Below are positions 23,932-32,348 of a stretch of DNA of 64,000 bases, in pieces. The notes under the pieces were generated by a model, which had not been told where the DNA came from, did not search any database, and saw nothing but the letters and a program-made list of their open reading frames with translations. This DNA is from an uncultured Collinsella sp. (lineage in GTDB: Bacteria; Actinomycetota; Coriobacteriia; Coriobacteriales; Coriobacteriaceae). The first letter of the stretch is position 1; each line of letters begins with the position of its first letter. Position numbers and translations under genes: made by a program. The stretch covers positions 62,001 through 126,000 of the forward strand of contig CAKUGT010000001.1 of the NCBI GenBank assembly GCA_934654795.1. Direction: 5' to 3'.

Positions 23932-26841
23932 TTATTTTGCAAAGTCGATGTGCCGCTCGCTGTCATGCAAGAGGATGCCTCGCGGGTCAATCGACGCAGC
24001 GCCGGCCAGGAGCTTTTCAAACGACTCGACCGGCATGGGTCGGTAGTAATAATAGCCTTGGACGTAGCGCGAACCCAGGTCGCGCAAAAAGGTGACTTGC
24101 TTTTCGGTTTCGACGCCTTCCACTATGACCGGCATGCCAATCTCCCAAGACATGTTGATGATGGACTTGACGATGTTTTCGCTCTTGTTGGCCTGATGGG
24201 CTTCTGCGGGCATAAAGCGGCTGTCGAGTTTAATCGCGTCGGCATCGATATTCTGCAGCATGCTGAGCGACGATGCTCCGCTGCCAAAGTCGTCAATCAA
24301 TACGGAAAAGCCCAAAGCGCGGAGCTTGCTCGTGAGCGCTTTAATATCTCCTGGATTATCGGCGTAGGCGCTTTCGGTAATTTCGACTTTAACGAAGTGC
24401 GTGGGGACGGCGTGACGCATCGCCAGGCGTTCGAGCTGGTCGGCGACATCGACCGAAATCAGGTCGGTTTGGCTTACGTTGATGGAGATGGGCACGCAGG
24501 GCAGTCCTTGGGCCAAGCGCTTGGAGAGCCACGTAAAGACGAGGTTCCAAATATGGCGATCGAGGGTCACGGCAAAACCGTTGCGCTCGAGTAGCGGCAC
24601 AAACGTGCCGGGCGAGATGAAATTGCCGTCTCCGTCTTTCCAGCGGGCAAGGGCTTCGCCGCCTACGATCTTTTTGGTCTCCATGTCGTACTGCGGCTGA
24701 ATATAGAACGTGATATGCCCCTGACCCAGGGCGCGCTGAAACGCCGAGAGCAGATAATCCTCGCGTTCACGCTGCGCATAGGTTTCGGGTTCAAAGTATT
24801 TGATACGGGTTTTAAAATCGTGGCGGGCTCGGGTGAGCGCGGCTTTTGCATGGTCGTATAGCAAGATATCGATGTTCTCCGTCCGCCCAACCGGGCAAAC
24901 GCCAAAGGCGGGCAAGAAGCCAACCGAGTCGTCGCGCGAGGCGACGATGGTCTGGATGCGATGGTAGAGCGCATCGATGGTCTCGCGGTCGCCAGGGAGA
25001 TAAGCGACAAAGTCGTCCTGCCCCCAGTATCCGGCGAGTCCGCCGCAATCGGCTCGCAGCGTCAGCAGCGCACCGCCCACTTCGGCGATGAGGGCGTCGC
25101 CTGCCTGTCGTCCGTACCATTCGTTAAAGACGCGCATACGTCCCAAATCGATGGCGACAATGGCGCGGTTTTCGCGAGTGTGTGCGGAGTGATGCATATC
25201 TGCGGCGTACAGAAAGTCGTTGCCGCGCATGAGTCCGGTCATCTTGTCTCGTCGGTCGTAGGCAGTATGACCGATAACTCTAGTTGGTCCGCTTTGCCCG
25301 AGGTATGCCGGGGTCTTACTGCGCATCTCGGCGTCCAGACGGCGGTTGAGGCTGGACAGCATCGTGAGCGGCTGCGAGACGATAGACGGATAGCGCGCAA
25401 AGGCCGTATAAGCGATAGGGGCGGTTTCGATACTGTGCGTCGCGATGGGCATCATAAGCGTATGCTGCACCTCTTGGGCAATGTTGGAAAGATCGATGTC
25501 GGGTTGGCTGTCAAACATAAGGACAAACTGCAGCCCATACGACCGATAGAGTTCGCCCGACCCATTGAGTCGTGACAAAATGCGCCCGACGAGCTCTGCG
25601 AGGACATCGTTGCCCATTTGATAGCCATAGACAGCATTGATGCGGTCGATGTTCTCGAACTTAAACGCCACTAGATCGGTGGGCTTGGCAAGCTCCTTGC
25701 GTCTTTCGATGGCCGTCATCAGCGCGCGCACATCACTAACGCCGGTGGCGGGGTCGGTGCTTTCGACAATACTCGCATTGGTGATGGATCCCACGAATAG
25801 TGTGGGCTCGTTTTCGTTGCCATCGAGACGGATGCCGGCGCACGTGACGGTGACGTATCGGCCGCTTGCGTCCAGGGCGCGATAACGCATGTTGTGGTGG
25901 TGCTTTTTGCCCGACATCACCTCTTCGATGTCCTGGCGCCAGGCATCGACATCGTCGGGATGGATGTGCTGCGACCATATCTCGCCCATCTGATAGATGG
26001 TTCCGGACGGTAGGGCAAAATCCTGTACGGCGTTGTGGGACCAATGAGACTGATCGGTGTCGACATTGCAGATAAACAAGTAGCGCCCAATATCCGTGAG
26101 TGACAAAGCCTGGAAGATACGATCTTGCACGGCATGAAAATCGGCCAAGGTGTCGAGGGTATGATGCTGTTCGTCGAATGCCCTGCTCATGCGGTTGCGT
26201 GCGGCGTTGGTGAATTTGTAGTCATACATCCGCCGGTCAGCTTCGGCCGTCATCTTATGAAGGACATCGCCGGCCTGGGGATTGGCATGGGCACAACCGT
26301 AGCTGTAGCTCATGGGGGTCTTGCCGTCATCGAACGTCGAGGTCGCAAGAGAGACGCGACAAGCCTCGAGCCGCTGGTTGAGCGTGTCGACCGAATCGGT
26401 CATGGAGAGGAGCACGAACTCGTCTCCGCCTATGCGATAGAGATGCTCATCGGGATGGCAGTGCAGCTTAAGGCAGTTTGCGACTTTGGTGATGTAGCGA
26501 TTGCCTGCCGGGTGCCCAAAGCAATCGTTACAGATTTTGAGGCCGTCGATATCGATGTAGGCGATCGTGTGCTCGAGCTGGCGGTCCCAGACACATGAGA
26601 GGTCGTAGGTATAGGCGGTGCGGTTGGGCAGCCCCGTGAGCGGATCGGTGTAGGCGTCGGCTCTGAGTTTTGCAATGCGGTCGCGCAGGCGGGCGGCGGC
26701 ATCGGTCGCCTCTGCGAGCAGGCGTTCGGCCTCGGGATACTGCGTGCCGCAGATGCTCGACAACTCGGCGAGGCATGTGTTTAGCTGGTCGAGCTCGTCT
26801 TCTTGACGCGGCTCGACGCTCTGCGTCTTATTCGTTTCCAT
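23932..26841 (-). CDS. GGDEF-PAS-GGDEF*-GGDEF*-EAL bifunctional c-di-GMP protein, paralogue B
   Basis: This 969-residue protein repeats the layout of the gene at 21126-23843. It has a longer N-terminal helical leader, RIGGDEF at 136-142, a PAS region (SQHIHPDDVDAWRQDIEEVM), a degenerate GGDEF, a GQDDF domain (AGYWGQDDFVAYL) and an EAL domain. The EAL keeps GGEALARW, ITESAYA, IDDFGSG, IKLDSRF and VEGVETEKQ. The last 20 residues after the EAL are extra. I took the ATG at 26841 over one 18 bases earlier because AAGGCGGGGGC precedes it. It faces away from the patatin gene. Confidence 0.88.
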   Translation of the reverse strand: METNKTQSVEPRQEDELDQLNTCLAELSSICGTQYPEAERLLAEATDAAARLRDRIAKLRADAYTDPLTGLPNRTAYTYDLSCVWDRQLEHTIAYIDIDGLKICNDCFGHPAGNRYITKVANCLKLHCHPDEHLYRIGGDEFVLLSMTDSVDTLNQRLEACRVSLATSTFDDGKTPMSYSYGCAHANPQAGDVLHKMTAEADRRMYDYKFTNAARNRMSRAFDEQHHTLDTLADFHAVQDRIFQALSLTDIGRYLFICNVDTDQSHWSHNAVQDFALPSGTIYQMGEIWSQHIHPDDVDAWRQDIEEVMSGKKHHHNMRYRALDASGRYVTVTCAGIRLDGNENEPTLFVGSITNASIVESTDPATGVSDVRALMTAIERRKELAKPTDLVAFKFENIDRINAVYGYQMGNDVLAELVGRILSRLNGSGELYRSYGLQFVLMFDSQPDIDLSNIAQEVQHTLMMPIATHSIETAPIAYTAFARYPSIVSQPLTMLSSLNRRLDAEMRSKTPAYLGQSGPTRVIGHTAYDRRDKMTGLMRGNDFLYAADMHHSAHTRENRAIVAIDLGRMRVFNEWYGRQAGDALIAEVGGALLTLRADCGGLAGYWGQDDFVAYLPGDRETIDALYHRIQTIVASRDDSVGFLPAFGVCPVGRTENIDILLYDHAKAALTRARHDFKTRIKYFEPETYAQREREDYLLSAFQRALGQGHITFYIQPQYDMETKKIVGGEALARWKDGDGNFISPGTFVPLLERNGFAVTLDRHIWNLVFTWLSKRLAQGLPCVPISINVSQTDLISVDVADQLERLAMRHAVPTHFVKVEITESAYADNPGDIKALTSKLRALGFSVLIDDFGSGASSLSMLQNIDADAIKLDSRFMPAEAHQANKSENIVKSIINMSWEIGMPVIVEGVETEKQVTFLRDLGSRYVQGYYYYRPMPVESFEKLLAGAASIDPRGILLHDSERHIDFAK

Positions 26842-27071
26842 GCCCCCGCCTTGCTGCATCGCTGAGTCTATTTGTCAGCTACTGTTCGTTGCTGAAAAGT
26901 ACTGAGTAGTATGAACAACCATTATATGGGCGTGTGGGGGCGGGCGTGCTGTGAGGCGCCGCTTATTCGCCAAACGGTAATGCGGTTTCGTGCGCACAAA
27001 TGCGACGAGAACGATATTTGTTGACGGGTATACTTGTTCCGTTTGAATTGCGCAGGGACGGAGATGGTCGC

Positions 27072-27941
27072 ATGACACAGCCAAATACGGCGCCTACGGT
27101 GGGGCTGGCACTCGAGGGAGGCGGCTATCGCGGTATGTATACGGCGGGCGTGCTCGACGTTTGGATGGAGCATGGCCTGACCTGCGATCATATGGTGGGC
27201 GTCTCGGCGGGGGCAGCGTTTGGCTATAACTTTAAGTCGCGCCAGATCGGTCGCGCCATTCGCTATAACAAGGCCTATTGCGCCGATAAGCGCTACGCGA
27301 GCGTGACGAGCTGGCTGCGTACCGGCGATATGTTCAATGCCGATTTTGCCTATCATGAGGTGCCGATCGAGCGCGATCCTATCGACCTGGAGTCATACCG
27401 CTCCTGTCCCATGCGGTTTACGTGCGTATGCACCGATATCGAGACGGGCGAGGCGGTCTACCACGATCTGCCCTATGGCGACGAGCGCGATATCGAGTGG
27501 ATTCGGGCCTCGTCGGCGATTCCCGTGGCAACGCGCCCCGTGGCTATTGAGGGACGCAAGTATCTGGACGGCGGTGTTGCGGATTCCATTCCCAGCGCCT
27601 GGCTGTTTGCGCAGGGCTATGACCGCAACGTGGTGGTGCTCACGCAGCCGGCGGGCTTTGTGAAGCAGCCCAATAGCGTGATGCCCATGCTGCGGCGCGT
27701 GTTCCGCCACTATCCGAGGTTTGTTGCGGCGCTTGAGCATCGGCACGAGGTGTACAACGCATCGCTCGAGGATCTGGTGCGTCGTGAGGCCGCCGGCGAG
27801 ATCTTTGTGGTGCGTCCGAGCGAATCGGTAAAGGTGCCGTCGCTCTGTCGCGAGCCGGATGAGCTTGAGCGTATCTATCAGGTCGGTCGCCACGATGCGG
27901 AGGCGACGCTGCCGGCGCTGGAGGCATACCTGGCAGGGTAG
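27072..27941 (+). CDS. Patatin-like phospholipase
   Basis: The 289-residue protein shows the patatin catalytic set: oxyanion loop LALEGGGYRGMYTAG, nucleophile elbow GVSAGAAFG, and the catalytic aspartate in KYLDGGVADSIP. No signal peptide is visible, so it should act in the cytoplasm or at the inner membrane face, hydrolysing acyl esters of lipids; it resembles the YjjU/RssA-like bacterial group. The ATG at 27072 follows GACGGAG. The frame is open from 27000, but the family N-terminus (PTVGLALEGGG) supports the later start. Downstream is a block of repeats. Confidence 0.9.
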   Translation: MTQPNTAPTVGLALEGGGYRGMYTAGVLDVWMEHGLTCDHMVGVSAGAAFGYNFKSRQIGRAIRYNKAYCADKRYASVTSWLRTGDMFNADFAYHEVPIERDPIDLESYRSCPMRFTCVCTDIETGEAVYHDLPYGDERDIEWIRASSAIPVATRPVAIEGRKYLDGGVADSIPSAWLFAQGYDRNVVVLTQPAGFVKQPNSVMPMLRRVFRHYPRFVAALEHRHEVYNASLEDLVRREAAGEIFVVRPSESVKVPSLCREPDELERIYQVGRHDAEATLPALEAYLAG

Positions 27942-27961
27942 GGCGCCGGCCGCAGGCTCAG

Positions 27962-28133
27962 CGGAAAGCACGTCCCGGAATTTGCCTTCGGAATGGGATG
28001 CAGTTTCCGAAACAAGGGCCTTTAGGAAACTGTGGCCCGGAATTTGCGTTCAGAACGGGACGCAGTTTCCCGTTGAGCCTCTATACGGAAAGCGCATCCC
28101 AGTTTGGACGTCCATTCTGGGATGCGCTTTCCG
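27962..28133. repeat. Tandem imperfect repeats and long hairpin after the patatin gene
   Basis: CCCGGAATTTG begins two 36-bp related units at 27974 and 28036, both ending in CAGTTTCC. They are followed by a perfect 16-bp inverted repeat, CGGAAAGCGCATCCCA (28086-28101) facing its complement (28118-28133). GCGGAAAGCACGTCCC at 27961 resembles the hairpin arm. The hairpin may end transcription between the convergent patatin and thiE genes. Confidence 0.65.
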
Positions 28134-28176
28134 CTCTTGAAGCTATGAGGCTGTGGAGCAACTGCTCGGCTTGCGT

Positions 28177-28872
28177 TTATGCCTGTTGCCAGGTGTCGAC
28201 GAGCTCCTTGGCCGCAGCGTAGGGGTCGTTTGCGCTGCAGACGGCGCTCACCACAAAGAAGCCGTCGACGCCGGTGGCCTTGAGCTGCGGCAGGTCGGCC
28301 GTCTTGACGCCGCCGCCAACCACGATGGGCACGGGGCTTGCCTCATGGAGGGCAGCCAGGTCCTCAAAGCTCTTGGTGATGATAGAGCCGTCGGCGGCGC
28401 GCCCACAATCGCGCTTGGTCTCGGTCTCGTGGAGCGGGCCCACGCCCAGATAATCGACCAAGCTCATGTCGGCAGTTTTGACGTACTCGAGCATTTCCTC
28501 GCAACGGGCCGAGAGGCCCACGATGGCATCGGGGCCCAGCAGCTTGCGGCAGACCTCGACGGGAATGTCGCTTTGGCCCACGTGCACGCCGTCGACGGCA
28601 ATACCCTGCTCGCGCGCGGCGAGTACGCAGTCAAGACGGTCGTCAATCAGCAAGGCGACCTGACCGGTCTTGCCGGCCTGTGCGATTGCCTGCGCGGCGT
28701 CGCCGGTCAGCGCAATGATCTCGCGGGCGCTTGCCACCTTGGAGCGCACCTGGATGCAGGTAAAGCCGGCGTCGAGTGCCTGGGCCACCACATCGCCCAC
28801 GGGGCGCCCGAGCGTGTTTTCGGGGCCGAGTACCAGATAGGCCGAGATATCAAGGTTGTCGCGGATGCTCAT
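28177..28872 (-). CDS. thiE: Thiamine-phosphate synthase
   Basis: The 231-residue TIM-barrel protein joins HMP-pyrophosphate and thiazole phosphate into thiamine monophosphate. Motifs include IQVRSKVASAREI, LLIDDRLDCVLA, DGVHVGQSDIP, GLSARCEEML, DYLGVGPLHETETKRD and VVGGGVK for phosphate binding. The position that in many ThiE proteins is an asparagine in IINDR is aspartate here. Its ATG overlaps the stop of the upstream gene by four bases, so it is translationally coupled. It is the last gene of the TPP-controlled operon. A second activity cannot be excluded. Confidence 0.92.
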   Translation of the reverse strand: MSIRDNLDISAYLVLGPENTLGRPVGDVVAQALDAGFTCIQVRSKVASAREIIALTGDAAQAIAQAGKTGQVALLIDDRLDCVLAAREQGIAVDGVHVGQSDIPVEVCRKLLGPDAIVGLSARCEEMLEYVKTADMSLVDYLGVGPLHETETKRDCGRAADGSIITKSFEDLAALHEASPVPIVVGGGVKTADLPQLKATGVDGFFVVSAVCSANDPYAAAKELVDTWQQA

Positions 28873-29210
28873 CGTGCTTCCTCCTGCTTTTTGATCTGCG
28901 CTTCCATGCGCTCGAGTTTGCCGGTCATGGTGTCGGTAAATCCGGGTCGAATATCTGCCTTGAGCACGACTTCGGTCCGGATGCCCTTGCTCGCCAGCGC
29001 AAAGGTTGCGTCGCGCACGACCTGCATGACCTCGTCCCAGTCGCCCTCGATCTCGGTGAACATCGAGGTGGTGCGGTTGGGAAGGCCGCTCTCGCGAATG
29101 ACGCGCACGACCTCGGCGACCTCGGCGGACAGCTCATCGCCGGTACCGCATGGGGCGATGGCCACGGCGACGAGTGTGTTCATGCCGGCATCGGTTGCGG
29201 GCTCGGACAT
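28869..29210 (-). CDS. MTH1187/YkoF-type thiamine-binding protein
   Basis: The 113-residue protein has the MTH1187 (DUF77) ferredoxin-like fold: NTLVAVAIAPCGTGDELSAE, EIEGDWDEVMQVVRDATFAL and RTEVVLKADIRPG. Members bind thiamine or related compounds and often sit in TPP riboswitch operons. It lies between thiM and thiE, three bases after thiM with the ribosome binding site GAGGAGG inside the thiM 3' end. A second in-frame ATG (MNTLVAV) nine codons later is possible. Role in the operon is probably binding of a pathway intermediate; this is inference. Confidence 0.85.
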   Translation of the reverse strand: MSEPATDAGMNTLVAVAIAPCGTGDELSAEVAEVVRVIRESGLPNRTTSMFTEIEGDWDEVMQVVRDATFALASKGIRTEVVLKADIRPGFTDTMTGKLERMEAQIKKQEEAR

Positions 29211-29213
29211 GGC

Positions 29214-30053
29214 TTATGCCTCCTCGAGCTCGAGTCGGTTATCGGCAATGTCCTGGGCGGTCGCGCGGTAGAGCTCGTCGATAAAGGCGACCTTAAAGCT
29301 TGCCGGGGCATCGGCGACAGCGGCGGCACGCGTGCCGGCAACGTTGTAGACGGCGGCACTGCAGACGGCTGCCGTAAACGGATCGGCGGCGCAGGCATAC
29401 ACGGCCAGCACGCCGCCCTGCGAGCAGCCGCAACCGGTGATCTTGGACATGAGCGGGCTGCCGCCGTGGGACTTGGCCACGGTTGTGCCGTCGGTAATCA
29501 GGTCGACTTCGCCCGAGACCACAACGGCGCCGCCGGTGTAGCGGGCGAGCGCCACGGCGGCATCGCGGGCAGCATCGACCGTGTCGGTGGTATCGACACC
29601 GCGCACGCGGCTCAGATCGGCTGCCTCGCCCTCAAGACCCCACAGGCCGGCGAGCGCGATGATCTCGGAGGCGTTGCCGCGCACGATGGCGGGCTTGTAC
29701 TGCTTGAGCTCGTTTACCAGCTGGGTGCGCAGGCTACCGATGCCCAGACCCACCGGATCGAGCACCCAGGGCTTGCCGGCGTCGTGTGCCGCCTTGGCCG
29801 CGCGGGGAATCGTCTGTTCGTAGATGGGGAAGAGCGTGCCCATGTTGAGATAGATGGCGCCGCCGCCGGCAACGAGCGCCTCGCCCTCGTCGGGCAGATA
29901 GACCATGGCGGCCGAACCGCCCACGGCGAGCTGCGCGTTGGCGACAAAGTCAATCGTCACCGTGTTGGTGATGGAGCCCGCCATTGGGTTGGTGGCGCGA
30001 ATCTCGTCCACGGCCTTGACTACACGTTGTTTAAGCTGTTCCGAATCAATCAC
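29214..30053 (-). CDS. thiM: Hydroxyethylthiazole kinase
   Basis: The 279-residue ribokinase-fold enzyme phosphorylates 4-methyl-5-(2-hydroxyethyl)thiazole for thiamine salvage. Recognisable parts are SITNTVTIDFVANAQLAVGG, WVLDPVGLGIGSLRT, IVRGNASEIIALAG and the anion hole SKITGCGCSQGGVLA with the catalytic cysteine region. I chose the GTG at 30053 because AAGGAGG lies eight bases upstream. A longer frame would run into the riboswitch terminator. It is the first gene of thiM-MTH1187-thiE. ThiD is not nearby, so HMP phosphate must come from elsewhere. Confidence 0.92.
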   Translation of the reverse strand: MIDSEQLKQRVVKAVDEIRATNPMAGSITNTVTIDFVANAQLAVGGSAAMVYLPDEGEALVAGGGAIYLNMGTLFPIYEQTIPRAAKAAHDAGKPWVLDPVGLGIGSLRTQLVNELKQYKPAIVRGNASEIIALAGLWGLEGEAADLSRVRGVDTTDTVDAARDAAVALARYTGGAVVVSGEVDLITDGTTVAKSHGGSPLMSKITGCGCSQGGVLAVYACAADPFTAAVCSAAVYNVAGTRAAAVADAPASFKVAFIDELYRATAQDIADNRLELEEA

Positions 30054-30075
30054 TGCACATGCCTCCTTGGCATAG

Positions 30076-30106
30076 AAAAGGGGCGCTGTGCATAGACAGC
30101 GCCCCT
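30076..30106 (-). terminator. Riboswitch expression-platform terminator
   Basis: On the minus strand AGGGGCGCTGT pairs with ACAGCGCCCCT across a TATGC-type loop and is followed by TTTT. It lies between the TPP aptamer and thiM, so TPP binding probably ends transcription here. Confidence 0.85.
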
Positions 30107-30111
30107 GTAAA

Positions 30112-30212
30112 GGCGGCATGCTCCCTACGCCAGCATTAACTGACAGGTTCAAAGGATTGGGCCCATTGCCCTCTCAGCCTTGTGGTTTGCACCGCCGGCA
30201 CTCCCGCATCGA
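30112..30212 (-). promoter_or_regulatory. TPP riboswitch (thi box)
   Basis: Read on the minus strand, the conserved TPP aptamer elements are in order: GGCTGAGAGGG, CCTTTGAACCTG, then AATGCTGGCGTAGGGA. The CTGAGA and GCGTAGGGA blocks bind the pyrimidine and pyrophosphate ends of TPP. A TAGTAT-type -10 box is visible just upstream near 30228. It controls the thiM-MTH1187-thiE operon by premature termination at the adjacent hairpin. Confidence 0.95.
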
Positions 30213-30238
30213 ATCTGTTGTCCCCTATACTAGCGCAC

Positions 30239-30342
30239 CTGCCAAAAAGGGTCAGGTTTATTTTGGCAGGTACCAACTGGGGCGATGCGTTTTCCCAGAT
30301 AAAACCTGCCAAAATAAACCTGTCCCTTTTTGGCAGGTCGGT
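30239..30342. repeat. Head-to-head pair of R2 palindromic elements
   Basis: A forward copy (CCTGCCAAAAAGGGTCAGGT, on to 30272) and a reverse copy (CCAGATAAAACCTGCCAAAA, from about 30296) face each other around a 25-bp spacer. Each is itself a hairpin, and together they make a larger inverted repeat. It lies between the thi leader and a HAD gene. Paired inverted copies resemble bacterial interspersed mosaic elements. Confidence 0.8.
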
Positions 30343-30377
30343 ACAATAGACGGGATGAGAATGACCGAGGGGACCCT

Positions 30378-31286
30378 ATGATTAAACTTGTGCTGACCGA
30401 TATGGACGATACGCTGATTCCCGCTGGACAAGACGGCGCCAGCGACTATGCCATCGATGGCATTCATGCTATGCAGGCAGCGGGCCTGCATTTTGGCCCG
30501 GTTTCGGGCCGTCAGCCGTCCGCGATGGGCTGGATGTTCCGCAATCGCTCCGAGTGCTTCTCGACCGGTGCGTTTTGCAACGGGCAGGTGATGTTTGTCG
30601 ACGGCGAGGTGGTCGCATCGCGCGCAACCGACAACGACGCCCTGATGCGCCTGGCCGACTACCTTGAGCAAGAGACCGACGATACGTATCTAAAGGTCTA
30701 CAGCCTGGGCGATGACTTTTGGGACAACGACGCCTATTGCGTGACGAGCGACCCCGAGCGCGTGCGCCGCGCCATGGAGTCGGGCGGAAACGCGTGGCTC
30801 AAGGGCGAAGAGGCCCCGTGCCGTCCGTCGATCGACAACGCTCCAATTTACAAGGCGAACATCTGGAGCGCCCGCTCGCGTGAGGAGCTCGCCGAGCTAC
30901 GTGAGCGCGTTGCTGCCGAGGTGCCAGAGCTCTCGCTTGTGTTCCCCAACAATCGCGTGCGCCTGTTCGACATTCTTCCGGCCGGTTGGGACAAGGGCTG
31001 CGCGGCGCTGGAACTGGCGCGCGCTCTGGGCCTTACGCCCGACGAGGTGGCCGTGTTCGGCGACTCCGATAACGACCTGCCCATGATTGATGCCGTCCCC
31101 AACTCCGTTGCAGTCGCCAACGCCAACGAGGCCGTCACGGCTGCGGCGCGCTGGCATATCGGCGCCGCAGCGGACGATGCAGTTGCCAAGGCTCTGCACC
31201 AGATTGCCGCCTGCGCCGCGACGGGGGAGATGCCGCCGTTTATGCGCCAGGCAGATGCGGCGGGTCCGCGCGTCGCGAACGCCTAG
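30378..31286 (+). CDS. HAD-superfamily hydrolase, Cof type
   Basis: The 302-residue protein has HAD motif I LTDMDDTLIPAG (nucleophile Asp), motif II near GPVSGRQPSA, and motif IV VFGDSDNDLPMID. The Cof-type (class IIB) cap lies between motifs II and III. Such enzymes remove phosphate from sugar phosphates or from flavin or pyridoxal phosphate, and the substrate cannot be told here. The ATG at 30378 follows GAGGGGACCCT. The frame is open upstream through the R2 repeat, which is not coding. A LysR gene follows after ten bases. Confidence 0.88.
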   Translation: MIKLVLTDMDDTLIPAGQDGASDYAIDGIHAMQAAGLHFGPVSGRQPSAMGWMFRNRSECFSTGAFCNGQVMFVDGEVVASRATDNDALMRLADYLEQETDDTYLKVYSLGDDFWDNDAYCVTSDPERVRRAMESGGNAWLKGEEAPCRPSIDNAPIYKANIWSARSREELAELRERVAAEVPELSLVFPNNRVRLFDILPAGWDKGCAALELARALGLTPDEVAVFGDSDNDLPMIDAVPNSVAVANANEAVTAAARWHIGAAADDAVAKALHQIAACAATGEMPPFMRQADAAGPRVANA

Positions 31287-31296
31287 GGAGGCCACT

Positions 31297-32193
31297 ATGA
31301 AGCTCCAGCAGCTCAGGTATGTCGTTAAGGTTGCCGAATGCGGCAGCATCACCGAGGCCTCGCGTCGGCTCTTTGTGTCGCAGCCTTCGATCACTGCATC
31401 GATCCGCGAGCTCGAAAACGAGATGGGCGTGCACATCTTTGAGCGCACCAACAAGGGCGTTATCGTGTCCGAGGAGGGTGAGACCTTTTTGGGCTACGCG
31501 CGCCAGGTGCTCGATCAGGCCGATCTGCTCGAGGACAAATATAAAGGTGCGTCCGAGCAGGTGCCGCATTTTAGCGTGAGCTGCCAGCATTATTCCTTTG
31601 CCGTCAATGCGTTTGTCGACGTGATCCGCGAGTTCGATGCCGCGCGCTACGATTTTACCCTGCGCGAGGAGCAGACCCACGAGATTATCGAAGACGTTGC
31701 GCACATGAAAAGCGAGCTGGGCATCCTGTACCTGTCCGAGCACAATCGTGAGGTTATCGAGCGCATGCTGGCGGCCAACGAGCTCGTATTCGAAGGGCTC
31801 TTCTGCGCCGCGCCGCACGTTTTCGTGTGTGCCGAGCATCCGCTGGCGGGCCGCTCCCGCGTAACGCTCGAGGATCTGGAAGATTACCCGTTCCTGTCCT
31901 ATGAGCAGGGAAGCTATAACTCGTTCTATTATTCCGAGGAGCTGACCTCGACGTTTGAACGCCGCAAGAACATCCGCGTGCGCGACCGCGCGACGCTGTT
32001 CAACCTGGCCATGGGCCTCAACGGCTATACAGTATGCTCGGGCGTGATCAGCCATGAGCTCAACGGTCCCGGCATTATCTCGATTCCGCTCGATGTGGAC
32101 GAGTATATGGAGATCGGTATTATCACGCGCAAGAACACGACGCTCACCCGCTACGGCCGGGCCTATATCGAGGCGATTCGTCAGCACATCTAG
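31297..32193 (+). CDS. LysR-family regulator, probably of the adjacent MetE-like gene
   Basis: The 298-residue protein starts MKLQQLRYVVKVAECGSITE, a textbook LysR helix-turn-helix (EASRRLFVSQPSITASIREL). A full effector domain follows. The HAD gene ends ten bases upstream and may be cotranscribed. The next gene downstream encodes a MetE-like methyltransferase, with an ATAG-N7-CTAT site in between. That pattern matches LysR boxes of MetR/CysR-type regulators of sulfur amino acid genes. Control of methionine synthesis is therefore likely but inferred. The start follows AGGGAGGCCACT. Confidence 0.88.
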   Translation: MKLQQLRYVVKVAECGSITEASRRLFVSQPSITASIRELENEMGVHIFERTNKGVIVSEEGETFLGYARQVLDQADLLEDKYKGASEQVPHFSVSCQHYSFAVNAFVDVIREFDAARYDFTLREEQTHEIIEDVAHMKSELGILYLSEHNREVIERMLAANELVFEGLFCAAPHVFVCAEHPLAGRSRVTLEDLEDYPFLSYEQGSYNSFYYSEELTSTFERRKNIRVRDRATLFNLAMGLNGYTVCSGVISHELNGPGIISIPLDVDEYMEIGIITRKNTTLTRYGRAYIEAIRQHI

Positions 32194-32241
32194 GCTGCTG
32201 TGCTCCGCGCGGGTCAAATTTCTTTATGGCAGTCCAGCCTG

Positions 32242-32260
32242 ATATAGGAATCATCTATAT
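32242..32260. promoter_or_regulatory. LysR-box candidate (ATATAG-N7-CTATAT)
   Basis: ATATAGGAATCATCTATAT is a symmetric site with ATAG-N7-CTAT at its core and T-N11-A geometry. It lies 90-107 bp upstream of the MetE-like start codon, after the LysR gene. A second perfect palindrome, ATGAGCGCTCAT, follows at 32296-32307. Confidence 0.5.
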
Positions 32261-32348
32261 CAAACTGTTATAAACGTATATTTTACGATGGCCATATGAG
32301 CGCTCATACTCTGTCCCAGTAAAGCAACCAATGCAAAGGGAGATATCT

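Noticed and set aside
22503-24095. 530-residue open frame antisense to the c-di-GMP genes
   Set aside because: It spans the boundary of two well-supported minus-strand genes and shows no domain pattern.
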